The position numbers and the translations under genes are program-made. This document shows positions 25,864 to 34,741 of a stretch of DNA of 64,000 bases, piece after piece (position 1 is the stretch's first letter; the number at the start of each line of letters is the position of its first letter). The stretch comes from Planctomycetales bacterium (GTDB lineage: Bacteria > Planctomycetota > Phycisphaerae > SM23-33), in NCBI GenBank assembly GCA_030612725.1, contig JAUWNJ010000004.1, positions 62,001-126,000 on the forward strand, given 5' to 3'. The notes below the pieces were generated by a model. That model saw only the letters and a program-made list of their open reading frames with translations, made no database searches and was not told the DNA's origin.

Positions 25864-26150
25864 CGCAACACACAAAGGAAAACTTCGCCCGCTACCTCGG
25901 CACCGGCCAAATCATCCGTCGTCGGAATTTGTCCGTCCGCGTCGCTCACACCGCCACCAACCGCACTCAACAAGTCTCTCGACAGACCACCGACCCTAAG
26001 GTCGTCGCCGAAACCAAACGCCGCTTCGACATTTGCAAATCCTGCGAACACAGCCGCGACAACGCCTTCGAATGCGACCTTCACCCCGGCTGCTGCTTCG
26101 GCAAATTCCGTAGCAATCCCGAAAGCCAATGCCCGCTCGGGAAATGGTGA
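25860..26150 (+). CDS. Small Cys-rich phage protein, 96 aa
   Basis: ATG overlaps the previous stop (ATGA). The last 38 residues form a Cys cluster, CKSCEHSRDNAFECDLHPGC followed by CFGKFRSNPESQCPLGKW, likely to bind zinc. The same C-terminal block is found fused to another gene's start in the relic at 53471-53698. Last gene of the structural operon. Confidence 0.6.
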   Translation: MTQHTKENFARYLGTGQIIRRRNLSVRVAHTATNRTQQVSRQTTDPKVVAETKRRFDICKSCEHSRDNAFECDLHPGCCFGKFRSNPESQCPLGKW

Positions 26151-26323
26151 TAGGCCGGGAAAGACTTGTCCAGTGCCCTCCTTGCAACAAAAAAACATAG
26201 GTGGGGGAAAAATATTTCTGCCATAGAGCAATTCGGCCTATTTCATGTAACCTATTGCTACCAAAGAGAATACGCGCACCCAGGCCCCTCAACCCATCAA
26301 ACTTTGTGATCGAGTAGCGAAAA

Positions 26324-26397
26324 TACTGCAAAAAAGATGTGGCAGACCATGCCGCTTGCAGTATAATAGTTTTAGTGAAGCATTTATATTACTGCAA
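26324..26397 (+). promoter_or_regulatory. Promoter-like region with three TACTGCAA sites ahead of the defence island
   Basis: The gap 26151-26702 is AT-richer than its surroundings and has no convincing gene. TACTGCAA lies at 26324 and 26390 and in reverse (TTGCAGTA) at 26356, spaced 32 and 34 bases, about three helix turns. A perfect -10 box TATAAT (26362-26367) overlaps the middle copy; the -35 is weak. A repressor that binds all three sites could control the downstream genes. Confidence 0.45.
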
Positions 26398-26702
26398 TCT
26401 GATTCTCTTGACGGTCATGAAAACTTCATTATGTCAAAAGAAGCAGAGGCGTTTAGCCGCCGCGACAGCCGAACAGCCCCGTGCTGGCACACAGAGCCGT
26501 TGGGTGTATTGTCCCAATCTGAGTTTGGCTGGAATAGAGACGTTGTCAACACCAGAACGATCATACCTGCCTCCCTTCTTCCAGTCAAGTATCAGCCGCA
26601 TTGTAAAAGGAGTTGCGTATCGAACGAGACTATGAGTTGAATGCGTATGGGACTGGGGATTTGAAGTGATTTGTGCCTTTTTGAGCAGACAGGAGCAAAG
26701 GA

Positions 26703-27008
26703 ATGTTCATTCAAGCAACAGCAGACAGCATTGCAGCGCAGATCGAAAACCACGTTTCTCTGCACGGCGGTGGCTATTCCGCTTGGTATGTCGGAATTAC
26801 CTCAGACCCAACCGACCGTATCGTCAATGGTCACAATGCAAACAGCCAGCGTAATGCGGCGATGTATTGGGATGCCCAGAACGAGGAAACTGTCCGAGTC
26901 ATTGAGCAGCACTTTATCGACAAGGGTTGCCAAGGTGGCGGAGGCGGCGGAAACTGGGACACGAGGTACGTTTACGTCTACAAGACCGATTACCTAACAA
27001 CTGAGTGA
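26703..27008 (+). CDS. Small GIY-YIG-like protein
   Basis: 101 residues, with AGGAGCAAAGGA before the ATG. WYVGITSDPTDRIVNGHNAN has the Y-V-G-I-T...R layout of GIY-YIG nucleases, and VIEQHFIDKGCQGG gives the Glu and Gly-rich end. Seen as a family of short stand-alone proteins in bacteria; nuclease activity is not proven. First gene of the defence island. Confidence 0.6.
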   Translation: MFIQATADSIAAQIENHVSLHGGGYSAWYVGITSDPTDRIVNGHNANSQRNAAMYWDAQNEETVRVIEQHFIDKGCQGGGGGGNWDTRYVYVYKTDYLTTE

Positions 27009-27087
27009 TGTCCGGACGGGAGTCGGGGCTGCTCGGATGAGTGGCTCCGACACCGCCATAGGACAAGTGTTGCATGAGGAAACCAGC

Positions 27088-27681
27088 GTGAAGACGAAGA
27101 TAGAAAATATCGTTGACATCCAAATCGGCTACCAGTTTCGGGAGAAACTGGACATGGCCTTGGATGGCACGCATCAGGTGATCCAGGCGAAGAACATCGA
27201 TGCGGAGAATGATCACCGGCTGAATTTCACGAGCATCGTCCGGGTGACGCTGAAGCGGGACGCTAAGAAATACGTGGTCAATAATGGCGATGTCATTTTC
27301 CTATCCAAAGGCCGTCGGAATTACGCCACGCTGATTGAGGGGTTATCCTCGGATACCAAGGCCATCGCCGCAGGATACTTCTTCATTCTCAGGCCGAAGG
27401 TCGAAACCATCCGAACGGACTACCTTGCCTTGGCGATCAACGAACCGTCGGCCCAGAGTTATTTGAAGAGTGTGGCGAGCGGCAGCGGCATGCCGTTTAT
27501 CTCTAAGCAGGCGTTTGCCGCCCTTGAGATTGATATACCGGCGGCCGAAACGCAGGAAAAGGTTGTCAAACTACACCAACTTTCGTTTAGGGAGAGTGCC
27601 TTACTGAAGCGGTTAGAGCAGAAACGAAATAAACTTATCCGTGGCATCTGTCTTAAGGCTATTAGGCAAGCAGCGCGGTAA
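27088..27681 (+). CDS. Single-TRD type I specificity-like protein (half HsdS)
   Basis: 197 residues from GTG 27088, which has GAGGAAACC upstream; a frame-compatible ATG at 27037 is the alternative. IENIVDIQIGYQFREKLD opens one target-recognition domain, and LEQKRNKLIRGICLKAIR closes it with the conserved helix. Normal HsdS has two such domains (about 400 residues), as does the gene at 31935. Half-size S subunits can dimerise or come from another system. It sits 14 bases before hsdM. Confidence 0.65.
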   Translation: MKTKIENIVDIQIGYQFREKLDMALDGTHQVIQAKNIDAENDHRLNFTSIVRVTLKRDAKKYVVNNGDVIFLSKGRRNYATLIEGLSSDTKAIAAGYFFILRPKVETIRTDYLALAINEPSAQSYLKSVASGSGMPFISKQAFAALEIDIPAAETQEKVVKLHQLSFRESALLKRLEQKRNKLIRGICLKAIRQAAR

Positions 27682-27695
27682 ACCAAGGAGAAATC

Positions 27696-29186
27696 ATGGC
27701 AAGCAAACTAACCCAAAAGGAAATCGAGAACATTGTATGGCGGGCGTGCGACACGTTCCGCGGGGCCATCGACCCATCGGAGTATAAAAACTACATCTTG
27801 ACTATGCTCTTCGTGAAATTTCTCAGCGACTTGGCCAAGGACAAGCGCGAAGAATACATGAAGAAGTACAATGGCGACGAGAAGCGAGTCGAGCGAGCCA
27901 TGAGCCGCGAGCGCTTCGTTGTGCCGCCTGAGTGCGATTTTGATCACCTCTACGCCAAGCGTGACGCGGCGAACATCGGAGAACTGATCAACGTCGCTTT
28001 GGAAGGAATAGAAGATGCCAACAAGGCCAAACTAGAAAACGTCTTCCGCAACATTGACTTTAACTCCGAGCCCGCCCTCGGCCAAACGAGGGATCGCAAC
28101 CGCCGCCTCCGAAACCTTCTGGACGATTTTGCCGAGGTCGATTTGCGTCCGTCGAACCTGAACGGCCGGGATATCATTGGCGACGTATATGAGTACCTCA
28201 TTGGCCGCTTTGCAGCCGGAGCAGGCAAGAAGGCGGGCGAATTCTACACGCCGCCGGAGGTCTCAACGTTGCTGGCAAGGTTACTCGCTCCTAAATCCGG
28301 CGACCGTATCTGCGACCCGGCTTGCGGGTCCGGCTCGCTGCTGATCAAGGTTGGCAGACAGGTCGGCTCGGAAAATTTCTCCCTGGCCGGGCAGGAATCT
28401 AACGGCAGCACATGGGCGCTGTGCAAGATGAACATGTTCTTGCACGGCATGGATTCGGGCCGCATAGAGTGGTGCGATACAATCAACAACCCCCGGCTCA
28501 TCGAGGGCGACGACCTGATGAGGTTCAACGTCGTGGTAGCCAATCCCCCGTTCAGCCTGGATAAATGGGGTCAGGAGCACGCCGAGACCGACCGTTTTCG
28601 CCGTTTCACTCGCGGCATTCCCCCCAAGAGCCGTGGCGACTATGCGTTTATCTCCCACATGGTCGAGATCGCTCTGCACGGCGAGGGTAAGGTAGGCGTA
28701 ATTGTACCGCACGGCGTGCTGTTCCGCAGCGGCAGTGAAGGCAAAATCCGACGGAAATTCTTGGAAGAGAACCTCATCGAAGCCGTCATCGGCCTGCCGC
28801 CTAACCTCTTCTACGGCACCGGCATACCGGCCGCAATCTTGCTGTTCAACAAGGGCAAGAAGAAAAAGGGCGTTCTTTTCATCGATGCCAGCCGGGAATA
28901 CCAGAACGGCACGAACCAGAACTATCTCAGGCCGGAGGACCTCGACAAGATCGTCACCACCTTCCAGGCTTTCCAAACCGTGGATAAGTACGCCTATCGA
29001 GCCACGTTTGACGAGATTGCCGAGAATGACTTTAACCTCAACATTCCTCGCTATGTGGATACATTCGAGGAGGAAGAGGAAATCGACATTCAGGCAGTGC
29101 AGAGAGAAATTGCCGAGATAGAGGCGCAACTCGACGAGACGCGCAGGGAAATGGCGGGCCACATGAGGGAACTGGGGTTGGAATAA
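27696..29186 (+). CDS. hsdM: Type I restriction-modification methyltransferase subunit
   Basis: 496 residues with AAGGAG before the ATG. An N-terminal helical domain is followed by the AdoMet motif DPACGSGSLL (near residue 208) and catalytic NPPFSLD (near residue 284), the gamma-class N6-adenine order. GEFYTPPEV marks the usual HsdM region. The C-terminal 50 residues are acidic coiled coil that contacts HsdS. It is followed after two bases by the CBASS effector gene, not by hsdS. Confidence 0.93.
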   Translation: MASKLTQKEIENIVWRACDTFRGAIDPSEYKNYILTMLFVKFLSDLAKDKREEYMKKYNGDEKRVERAMSRERFVVPPECDFDHLYAKRDAANIGELINVALEGIEDANKAKLENVFRNIDFNSEPALGQTRDRNRRLRNLLDDFAEVDLRPSNLNGRDIIGDVYEYLIGRFAAGAGKKAGEFYTPPEVSTLLARLLAPKSGDRICDPACGSGSLLIKVGRQVGSENFSLAGQESNGSTWALCKMNMFLHGMDSGRIEWCDTINNPRLIEGDDLMRFNVVVANPPFSLDKWGQEHAETDRFRRFTRGIPPKSRGDYAFISHMVEIALHGEGKVGVIVPHGVLFRSGSEGKIRRKFLEENLIEAVIGLPPNLFYGTGIPAAILLFNKGKKKKGVLFIDASREYQNGTNQNYLRPEDLDKIVTTFQAFQTVDKYAYRATFDEIAENDFNLNIPRYVDTFEEEEEIDIQAVQREIAEIEAQLDETRREMAGHMRELGLE

Positions 29187-29188
29187 CC

Positions 29189-30337
29189 ATGTCGAGCACA
29201 GCAATACCAGGCAAAGTGAAACTCCGCCTCTGGGTTAAAGCCGGAGGTCGATGTCAGTACGCCGGATGCAACAAACCACTCTGGCGCGACGATCTGACTA
29301 TGGCTGATATGAACCGCGCCTACATCGCTCACATCATTGCCGATTCACCCAATGGGCCTCGAGGAGATGCCGTGCTCTCACCGCAATTGGCCGACGATAT
29401 CAGCAACCTGATGCTGTTGTGCGACGAGCACCACCGGTTGATCGACCATGAGGGCAAAGATGACCACTCGGTCGAGACGCTTCAATGCATGAAGCGCGAA
29501 CACGAGCAGCGGATCGAAACCGTCACTAGCATAGATTCGGATAGGCAAAGCCACATTCTGCTCTACGGAGCCAACGTGGGCGACCATAACTCCTCGGTAT
29601 CCTATCGCAAAGCAAAATTGGCTATGTTGCTCGACAAGCGATATCCGGCGTCCCCCCATCCATTGTTGTTAGGAATGGTCAACAGTTCGTTTCGTGATCG
29701 AACGGAAGAATTCTGGCGAATCGAGAGCGACCACCTCCGCAATATGGTCCAGCAGCAGATTCGTCCACAGTTGGCTAGTGGCGGCATTGAGCATCTTTCG
29801 GTCTTTGCGCTCGCTCCACAACCGCTACTTATGCTCCTCGGCTATCTGCTTTCTGATATCCCCGCCGCCCAAGTCTACCAGCTCCACCGCGAACCGCAGG
29901 ATTGGTGCTGGCAAAACGATTCCGACGGGTTCGAATACATGGTTCAAGAGCCTGGTGAAGCCACGGGGCAGCCAGCCCTGGTGCTGTCGCTCAGCGCGAC
30001 GATCATGGACGACCGCATCAGTGCTGTGCTGGGGGACGACGCAGCAATCTGGCGTGTGACCGTACCCGAGCCGAACAACGATTTCCTGAAGTCACGCCGG
30101 CAACTCCAACAATTCCGCGAGATAATGCGTCAGTTGCTGAACAGTATCAAGGCCCGGCATGGCCAAGACGCCGTACTTCACGTCTTTCCCGCCGCACCCG
30201 TTGCCGTCGCCGTTGAAATGGGGCGGATTATTATGCCCAAGGCGGATGTGCGGTTACGCATCTATGACCAAAACAACGACCTCGGCGGCTTCATGCACGC
30301 CTTGGACCTCGCAACAGCACAGGGAGGTGCTAAATGA
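29189..30337 (+). CDS. cap5: CBASS effector: HNH endonuclease-SAVED (Cap5-like)
   Basis: 382 residues. Residues 15-85 are an HNH nuclease: CQYAGC, IAHIIADSPNG and NLMLLCDEHHRLID provide metal and catalytic residues. The rest is a SAVED domain, with the typical FALAPQPLLMLLGYLLSD and VYQLHREPQDWCW. Known Cap5 proteins bind a cyclic nucleotide through SAVED, assemble and cut DNA, killing the infected cell. The stop overlaps the CD-NTase ATG by four bases, giving the usual two-gene unit, here set inside a type I restriction operon. Confidence 0.88.
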   Translation: MSSTAIPGKVKLRLWVKAGGRCQYAGCNKPLWRDDLTMADMNRAYIAHIIADSPNGPRGDAVLSPQLADDISNLMLLCDEHHRLIDHEGKDDHSVETLQCMKREHEQRIETVTSIDSDRQSHILLYGANVGDHNSSVSYRKAKLAMLLDKRYPASPHPLLLGMVNSSFRDRTEEFWRIESDHLRNMVQQQIRPQLASGGIEHLSVFALAPQPLLMLLGYLLSDIPAAQVYQLHREPQDWCWQNDSDGFEYMVQEPGEATGQPALVLSLSATIMDDRISAVLGDDAAIWRVTVPEPNNDFLKSRRQLQQFREIMRQLLNSIKARHGQDAVLHVFPAAPVAVAVEMGRIIMPKADVRLRIYDQNNDLGGFMHALDLATAQGGAK

Positions 30338-31872
30338 CTGAAACCCAATACAGACAGCAACTGAACCTGATCCTCGGCGATTTGGCCGATGAACTGGATG
30401 TCCCGCCGTCCAAGTATGAGGAGGCCAAGGAGCACTACGACGCTGTCGGAACCTGGCTCGGCGAGGACGATTCGGAACTGGCCTCCTACGGCCCTGTGAT
30501 TTATCCACAGGGATCGTTCGCTTTGGGCACTGCGGTCAAGCCAATTGGCGATGACGACTACGATGTCGATGCCGTTTGCTCGCTTCAACTTGACGAGGAC
30601 CAAGTTAGCCAACCACTTCTCAAGAAGATGGTCGGTGACCGGCTAAAGCATCCCCACAGCCGCTACAGGAACATGCTCGACCCCGCAGATGGCGGCCGCC
30701 GATGCTGGACCATCAAATATGCCGATGCTTCCAAGTTTCACTTGGACGTGCTTCCGGCCATCCCCGATGAATATGCCTGGCTCATCGCTTTGGGTGTACC
30801 CGAGCAGTTGGCCAAGTACACCATCTGCATCACCGACAGGAATACATGGGACACGGATATTGATTGGCCGAAGAGCAACCCCAAGGGGTATGCGGCCTGG
30901 TTCAAAAACCAGATGCTGGTCCGGCTGGAGGAGGGCAGACGCACCGTCGCTATGCAGAAGAAGGTCGAAGTTCAGCAAGTTCCTGATTACGAGGTACGCA
31001 CGCCGCTGCAGCGGGTTGTCCAATTGCTCAAACGCCACCGCGACTTGCGTTACAACGGCGACGACGATAAGCCCGTCTCCATCATCATCACGACCCTCGC
31101 GGCCCAGGCCTACAATAATGAAGCGGACATTGTTGATGCACTCCTGAATGTCGTTCCGGGCATGCGCGACGCCATTGAGGAGCGGGACGGCATTTTGTGG
31201 GTGCCGAATCCCGTTAACCCGGAGGAGAACTTCGCCGACAAATGGGCCGAGACGCCCCGAAAACAGGAGATTTTCTTTGAATGGTTGGCTGTCGTCGAGC
31301 AGGAACACAGAAACCTGCTGACAAGTCGCGGCTTCGAGAAGGTCGGAACCTACCTGACCGAGGCCTATGGTTACCGCGATGCCTCCGCGGCTATGACGAA
31401 ATACGCCAGCAGAGCCAGCCAGCCAGAGGCTGAGAGCAACCTCCGAGCCGGCAGTATCATCCAAGCAGCCTCCACACCGCTCGCACGCTTTGATGTCCCG
31501 CATCGTGAGCCCCTACGCTGGCCGGAGCAACCCCGTTACGATGTGACGATTTCTGCTACTGCCTCAAGAAAAGACAAGAGTTCATTTCAGTTCAATTCTG
31601 ATTCAGTGCCGCTGCCGGAGCACTGGGACCTTAAGTTCACGGCCACCACAACTGCTCCGGAACCTTTTGACGTCTACTGGCAAGTCGTTAACACAGGTGA
31701 AGAGGCTGCATCACATGGCGCGCGCGGACTCCGCGGCATAATCTTCCCAGGAACCAACCTGAATCGCGACGAGAAAACTGAGTACACCGGATTCCACTGG
31801 ATCGAGTGCTTCCTCGTCAAAGACGGCGTGTGTGTGGCGCGCAGTGGCGAGTTCGTGGTTAACATTGAATAA
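30334..31872 (+). CDS. CBASS CD-NTase with AGS-C sensor domain
   Basis: 512 residues. The nucleotidyltransferase signature is QGSFALG (Gly60-Ser61) with DYDVD (Asp77 and Asp79), and a third Asp in FHLDVLP (about 138). The C-terminal 90 residues, PEPFDVYWQVVNTGEEA to GFHWIECFLVKDGV, match the AGS-C domain found in such enzymes. It should make a cyclic oligonucleotide on phage infection that activates the SAVED effector. Pairing with Cap5 suggests clade G, but this is inference. No Cap2/Cap3 genes are nearby, so it would be a short (type I-like) CBASS. Confidence 0.88.
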   Translation: MTETQYRQQLNLILGDLADELDVPPSKYEEAKEHYDAVGTWLGEDDSELASYGPVIYPQGSFALGTAVKPIGDDDYDVDAVCSLQLDEDQVSQPLLKKMVGDRLKHPHSRYRNMLDPADGGRRCWTIKYADASKFHLDVLPAIPDEYAWLIALGVPEQLAKYTICITDRNTWDTDIDWPKSNPKGYAAWFKNQMLVRLEEGRRTVAMQKKVEVQQVPDYEVRTPLQRVVQLLKRHRDLRYNGDDDKPVSIIITTLAAQAYNNEADIVDALLNVVPGMRDAIEERDGILWVPNPVNPEENFADKWAETPRKQEIFFEWLAVVEQEHRNLLTSRGFEKVGTYLTEAYGYRDASAAMTKYASRASQPEAESNLRAGSIIQAASTPLARFDVPHREPLRWPEQPRYDVTISATASRKDKSSFQFNSDSVPLPEHWDLKFTATTTAPEPFDVYWQVVNTGEEAASHGARGLRGIIFPGTNLNRDEKTEYTGFHWIECFLVKDGVCVARSGEFVVNIE

Positions 31873-31934
31873 AGGGAATACACGCATGAATACGGTGCGT
31901 TCAATGATAGCCCGGCATATGAAGGAGCCGAGAT

Positions 31935-33167
31935 ATGGTACCTGACGGGTGGATCGAAACAAGGTTAGGAAACGTAGTGGAAGTAAATCCGCGACGGGCA
32001 AACAACCTAAGCCCCGAAGATCAGGTTACATTCCTGGCGATGCCGGATGTGGCCGTAGGGGGCGGGATCGCTAATCGGCAAGTTCGCGATCTATCTGAAG
32101 TCAATAACGGTTACACGGCCTTTCGTGAGAAAGATGTTCTCATTGCCAAAATTACGCCATGTTTCGAGAACTGCAAGGGTGCGATTGCGACCGGATTGAC
32201 GAATGGGTACGGATTCGGGAGTACCGAGTTTCACGTACTTCGCGCAACGGAAAAATGTGACATACATTTCATCTACTATCTGACAATGTCGCATCACTTT
32301 AGGGGACGAGGTGCGGCCAACATGACAGGCTCTGCTGGCCAAAAGCGAGTCCCCACTGATTTCATTAGGGCTTACCATTTTGCCCTGCCACCTCTCATTG
32401 AACAACACAGGATATCTCAGACCCTCTTCACCTGGGACCGAGCCATTGAGCAGGCATCTCGTCTGATTTCGGCCAAGACGAGGATCAAGAAGGCCCTGAT
32501 GCAGCAACTGCTCACCGGCAAACGACGATTCAAGGAGTTCGTGAAATCAACTGTGATGATTGACACCCACTTCGGGCTGGTGCCTGAGGACTGGCCGTAT
32601 ATCAAGATGAGCCAGGTTGCTCGTGAGGTGTCGGAGCGAAACGGGAAAAGGAACTCGATTCCGGTACTGTCGTGTACCAAATACGACGGCCTGGTGGACT
32701 CGCTGAAGTACTTCGGCAAGCAAATCTTCAGCGACGATACATCGAATTACAAACTGGTCCGTCGTGGCCAGTTTGCCTATGCGACTAACCATATCGAGGA
32801 AGGTTCAATTGGCCTGCTTACCCACCTGGAAGCGGGCTTGGTCAGCCCGATGTACACGGCCTTCGAGACAAACGACAAGGTTCACGCGCCGTTCTTATAT
32901 GCCCTGTTCAAGACCGAGTTATACAGACACATCTTCCAGGTGAACACTAATGCTTCAATCAATAGGCGCGGCAGCCTTCGCTGGAAGCAGTTCGCCGAAA
33001 TCCGAGTGGCGCTGCCGAGCCTCGACGAGCAGAAAAACATCGCGTCCGTCCTGGCGGCCGTCGACGCTGAAATTAACTTGCTGTGCCAGCGAATGGGCCG
33101 GCTTAAGGAGCAGAAGCGCGGCCTGATGCAGAAATTACTCACGGGCAAGGTGCGCGTGAAAGTGTAA
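31935..33167 (+). CDS. hsdS: Type I restriction-modification specificity subunit
   Basis: 410 residues, GAAGGAG ribosome site. Two target-recognition domains, each closed by a conserved helix: ALMQQLLTGKRRFKE (near residue 195) and GLMQKLLTGKVRVKV at the end. It would set the bipartite DNA target of the HsdM/HsdR complex. Sixty bases separate it from the CD-NTase gene, so it may have its own promoter. Confidence 0.92.
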   Translation: MVPDGWIETRLGNVVEVNPRRANNLSPEDQVTFLAMPDVAVGGGIANRQVRDLSEVNNGYTAFREKDVLIAKITPCFENCKGAIATGLTNGYGFGSTEFHVLRATEKCDIHFIYYLTMSHHFRGRGAANMTGSAGQKRVPTDFIRAYHFALPPLIEQHRISQTLFTWDRAIEQASRLISAKTRIKKALMQQLLTGKRRFKEFVKSTVMIDTHFGLVPEDWPYIKMSQVAREVSERNGKRNSIPVLSCTKYDGLVDSLKYFGKQIFSDDTSNYKLVRRGQFAYATNHIEEGSIGLLTHLEAGLVSPMYTAFETNDKVHAPFLYALFKTELYRHIFQVNTNASINRRGSLRWKQFAEIRVALPSLDEQKNIASVLAAVDAEINLLCQRMGRLKEQKRGLMQKLLTGKVRVKV

Positions 33168-33192
33168 ACCCCTTACATAAGGAACAACGATC

Positions 33193-33432
33193 ATGGCTAA
33201 ACGAGGACCGAAGACGCATCATGTGGTGCCGAACAAGAATGAAGGTGGCTGGGACGTTCGACGCGGAGGCGCAATCCGCGCCAGCGGGCACTTTGACACG
33301 AAACAGGACGCCGTTGACGCTGCGCGCGAGATCAGCCGGAACCAGGACACTGAACTGCGTATCCACAACATGGACGGCAAGATATCACAATCCGACAGCC
33401 ACGGGAATGACCCGTATCCGCCCAAAGGGTAA
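33193..33432 (+). CDS. DUF2188 small protein
   Basis: 79 residues. THHVVPNKNEGGWDVRRGGA and KQDAVDAAREISRNQDTELR fit DUF2188, a small beta-alpha domain of unknown function common in mobile elements. Located between hsdS and a nuclease-like gene. Confidence 0.75.
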   Translation: MAKRGPKTHHVVPNKNEGGWDVRRGGAIRASGHFDTKQDAVDAAREISRNQDTELRIHNMDGKISQSDSHGNDPYPPKG

Positions 33433-33443
33433 GGGAGCAAATC

Positions 33444-34697
33444 ATGGCCCAAGACAACCTGCTTTTCTATGAAGGCGATCTGTCGGCGATGCTCAACGGG
33501 CATTTTGCAAAGGCCGTGGAGAAGGTGAACGCCATTCCCGAAGCGCAGTTCCTCAACACCGACGATGACAAGATAGTCGAGCACATCGTTTCGGACATGG
33601 AAGTCCAGGCCATCGAATTGCACGAAGACGCGACGGAGATGGACCAGGAGGAAACGCGAGTAGATGTCTCCGGGCGGTTCGACTACTTCACCGTTCCGGG
33701 TGAACGAACGGAAGTTCCGGGCCTCATGGTCACGGTGTCAATTCCGTTCACCGGCGATCCGTTGCTTTGGAAGCTGCGACCAAACAGGTTCCAGACTATC
33801 TTCCCTCGAGCGCATATCCGGCACCCCGGAAGCGATGGGATTGGGTATCTGGACATCGTTATGGAACAGCCCAGCAGTGCAAGCCCCGATAGCTATAAGC
33901 AAGGTCTTGAGCATACCTTGCAGAGCGTCCGGTTTTACCTGGACGCTCAGAAGAGCCAGATTGAAGCAGAGAACCATAGGCTTCCGCAGCGTGTTCGGGA
34001 AGCCGTGGTGAAACGGCGAGAGCGGCTTAAGAGCCACTCGGCGGTCATCCAGGTGCTGAACATACCCCTTAAGAAACGGCCGGGTGCCCCAGATGTTTCA
34101 ATGATACCGGTTAAGCGAAAGCTGGTGAAACCGCTGCCGCCGGTCCCGAACAAGCCGCCGGAACCAGGGATCGCCGTGGAGGACTACGAGCATATCCTTG
34201 GCGTGATTCGGCACGAGGGCCGATCCTTCGAGGCGACGCCAGTGACGTTTGCGAAGCACAATGAGGAAGAGCTTCGGGACATCATTCTCGCTCATTTGAA
34301 TGGGCATTATCAGGGAGACGCAACAGGAGAGACGTTCCGGCGGCACGGTAAAACGGACATCCGAATCGAGGATAAGGAACGGGCCGCATTTGTAGGGGAA
34401 TGCAAGGTCTGGCGAGGCGCTAAGGAGTTGTCAGAGGCTGTCGATCAACTGCTGAGCTATCTTACATGGCGGGACTGCAAGGCGGCCCTTGTCATCTTCA
34501 ACAAACACGTAGCAGGTTTTGCGGAAATCCAGAAGAAGGTTCCTGATATTCTGAATTCGCACGACTGCTGCCTCAGGTCCGTGGAAAGCGGGCATGCAGG
34601 TGAATGGCGATTCATCCTTCGGTCAAAGGAGGACCAAGATCGCCACATCACCATTCACGTTTTCCTCTTTAACCTGTACGTGAGCAAGAATGACTAA
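33444..34697 (+). CDS. Restriction-like nuclease-domain protein, 417 aa
   Basis: AAGGGAGC precedes the ATG. The N-terminal 240 residues are unassigned. The C-terminal part has a PD-(D/E)XK pattern: RHGKTDIRIEDKERAAFVGE then CKVWRG gives D...E-x-K. It lies between hsdS and hsdR, which already has its own nuclease, so it may add a second cutting activity or act independently. Function not assigned. Confidence 0.65.
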   Translation: MAQDNLLFYEGDLSAMLNGHFAKAVEKVNAIPEAQFLNTDDDKIVEHIVSDMEVQAIELHEDATEMDQEETRVDVSGRFDYFTVPGERTEVPGLMVTVSIPFTGDPLLWKLRPNRFQTIFPRAHIRHPGSDGIGYLDIVMEQPSSASPDSYKQGLEHTLQSVRFYLDAQKSQIEAENHRLPQRVREAVVKRRERLKSHSAVIQVLNIPLKKRPGAPDVSMIPVKRKLVKPLPPVPNKPPEPGIAVEDYEHILGVIRHEGRSFEATPVTFAKHNEEELRDIILAHLNGHYQGDATGETFRRHGKTDIRIEDKERAAFVGECKVWRGAKELSEAVDQLLSYLTWRDCKAALVIFNKHVAGFAEIQKKVPDILNSHDCCLRSVESGHAGEWRFILRSKEDQDRHITIHVFLFNLYVSKND

Positions 34698-34741
34698 ATC
34701 GCAGCGCGGCCACCTGATGGTCACAAAGGTAGGTGATAGAC

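Noticed and set aside
8230-26150. Lysis cassette (holin, endolysin, Rz) within the phage
   Set aside because: No endolysin or holin motif found. Only the 41-residue lipoprotein could be Rz1-like, which is too little to call. It may lie left of the window or be lost.
26339-26640. Two overlapping open frames of 94-98 codons
   Set aside because: No ribosome site, no family, and they cover promoter-like and repeat sites. Treated as intergenic.
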